Source of the DNA: Verrucomicrobiales bacterium
GTDB lineage: Bacteria; Verrucomicrobiota; Verrucomicrobiia; Limisphaerales; UBA1100
DNA length: 7,159 nucleotides
NCBI GenBank assembly: GCA_011523245.1
Contig: WTHG01000499.1
Coordinates: 1 to 7,159 of the forward strand
Direction: 5' to 3'
Shown: piece by piece, positions 6,625 through 7,159 of the stretch
Numbering within the stretch: position 1 is the stretch's first letter
Layout: every line of letters starts with the position of its first letter
Program-made: the position numbers and the translations under genes
The notes under the pieces: generated by a model
Databases searched by the model: none
What the model was told of the DNA's origin: nothing
The model's input: only the letters and a program-made list of their open reading frames with translations

Positions 6625-7159
6625 ATGATGCACTTTCGTTCCTACTCCTCAATAACGGGCTTCGTTGCGGCAATATTCTGTCTCACATTTTCCATCCCAA
6701 CCCTGAAGGCCGAACGGCCCAATGTGATTGTCATCATGAGCGATGATCAGGGCGGAGGCGACTACGGGTTCATGGGCAATAAAATCATCCGCACCCCTGA
6801 GTTGGATGCCATGGCCAACAAGAGCGGACTGCTTACCAAGTTCTATGTCAGCCCGGTGTGCGCGCCGACTCGCGCCAGCCTGATGACGGGCCGTTACAAC
6901 TATCGCACACGGTGCATCGACACCTACGTGGGCCGGGCCATGATGGACCCTGATGAGGTGACCATCGCAGAACTCTTGCGCGCCGCCGACTACCGCACCG
7001 GCATATACGGCAAGTGGCACCTCGGCGACAACTATCCCATGCGCCCGATGGACCAAGGCTTTCAGGACAGCCTCGTCCATCGCGGTGGCGGGATTGGCCA
7101 GCCTTCCGATCCCATCGGGGCCGAAGGCAAGTACACCGATCCCACGCTCATCAAAAACG
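6625..7159 (+). CDS. Secreted Cys-type sulfatase (arylsulfatase family), N-terminal part
   Basis: The first 178 codons are present and the gene runs off the right edge. Residues 1-29 form a signal peptide (HFRSYSSITGFVAAIFCLT core, ending TLKA before ERPNV). The mature start RPNVIVIMSDDQGGGDYG carries the metal-binding aspartates D40 and D41. The sulfatase signature is complete: C79-A-P-T-R83-A-S-L-M-T-G-R90, in which C79 is the residue converted to formylglycine by a maturation enzyme. The second signature YRTGIYGKWHLG gives K130 and H132. The enzyme should hydrolyse sulfate esters, probably on sulfated polysaccharides outside the cytoplasm. The frame is open back to 6448 with ATGs at 6550 and 6574, but 6625 (or the adjacent ATG 6628) is preferred because it begins the signal peptide; AAATAAA precedes it and there is no Shine-Dalgarno site. 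It diverges from the DUF1080-ThuA-PhoD operon, which supports a shared role in glycan use. Confidence 0.93.
   Translation, partial: MMHFRSYSSITGFVAAIFCLTFSIPTLKAERPNVIVIMSDDQGGGDYGFMGNKIIRTPELDAMANKSGLLTKFYVSPVCAPTRASLMTGRYNYRTRCIDTYVGRAMMDPDEVTIAELLRAADYRTGIYGKWHLGDNYPMRPMDQGFQDSLVHRGGGIGQPSDPIGAEGKYTDPTLIKN

Noticed and set aside
6578..6626. TTGACA at 6578 as a promoter for the sulfatase
   Set aside because: At 17 bases downstream the sequence is AACGGT; the nearest TATAAT-like bases (TAAAAT, 6621-6626) are too far away and overlap the start codon.
6419..6673. 85-codon N-terminal extension of the DUF1080 protein from ATG 6673
   Set aside because: It would bury the signal peptide inside the protein and cover the whole divergent promoter region and the sulfatase start.
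6649..7080. 143-codon minus-strand open frame opposite the sulfatase
   Set aside because: The other strand encodes both sulfatase signatures, so this frame is a shadow.

Overview
The window looks like chromosomal DNA from a bacterium of the PVC superphylum, most likely Verrucomicrobiota or Planctomycetota. This rests on the gene families, not on a database search. A secreted 3-keto-disaccharide hydrolase-like protein (DUF1080), a ThuA-like protein, a Tat-exported PhoD-type phosphatase, a Cys-type sulfatase and a DUF3472 protein side by side are typical of that group. All six genes lack a clear Shine-Dalgarno sequence, and three have A-rich DNA just before the ATG.

Layout, left to right. Positions 1-252 (minus) hold the first 84 codons of a secreted DUF3472 protein that runs off the left edge. 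It has a possible promoter (259-287) that could give a leaderless mRNA. Diverging from it across 87 bp is a complete 760-residue FdhF/YdeP-type molybdopterin oxidoreductase (340-2622, plus). It converges on a minus-strand operon, and the two are separated by about 160 bp that include a strong intrinsic terminator (2731-2760) serving the operon.

The operon is read right to left: DUF1080 protein (5819-6418), ThuA-like protein (4753-5805), PhoD-type metallophosphatase (2782-4743), then the terminator. The gaps are 13 and 9 bp, so co-transcription is very likely. All three products carry export signals: Sec-like for the first two and twin-arginine for the phosphatase. Across a 206-bp divergent intergenic region lies the start of a secreted sulfatase (6625 to the right edge, plus), with its cysteine active-site signature intact.

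Taken together, the right two thirds read as a secreted or periplasmic degradation module. A hydrolase for (keto)disaccharides, a ThuA-fold partner, a phosphoesterase and a sulfatase could together strip and process sulfated or phosphorylated sugars; the substrate is inferred and cannot be named from sequence. The oxidoreductase is a separate cytoplasmic-type redox enzyme with no visible partner subunit or FdhD maturation gene here. I found no RNA genes, CRISPR arrays, insertion sequences or clearly novel system, and no gene-free stretch over 300 bp.
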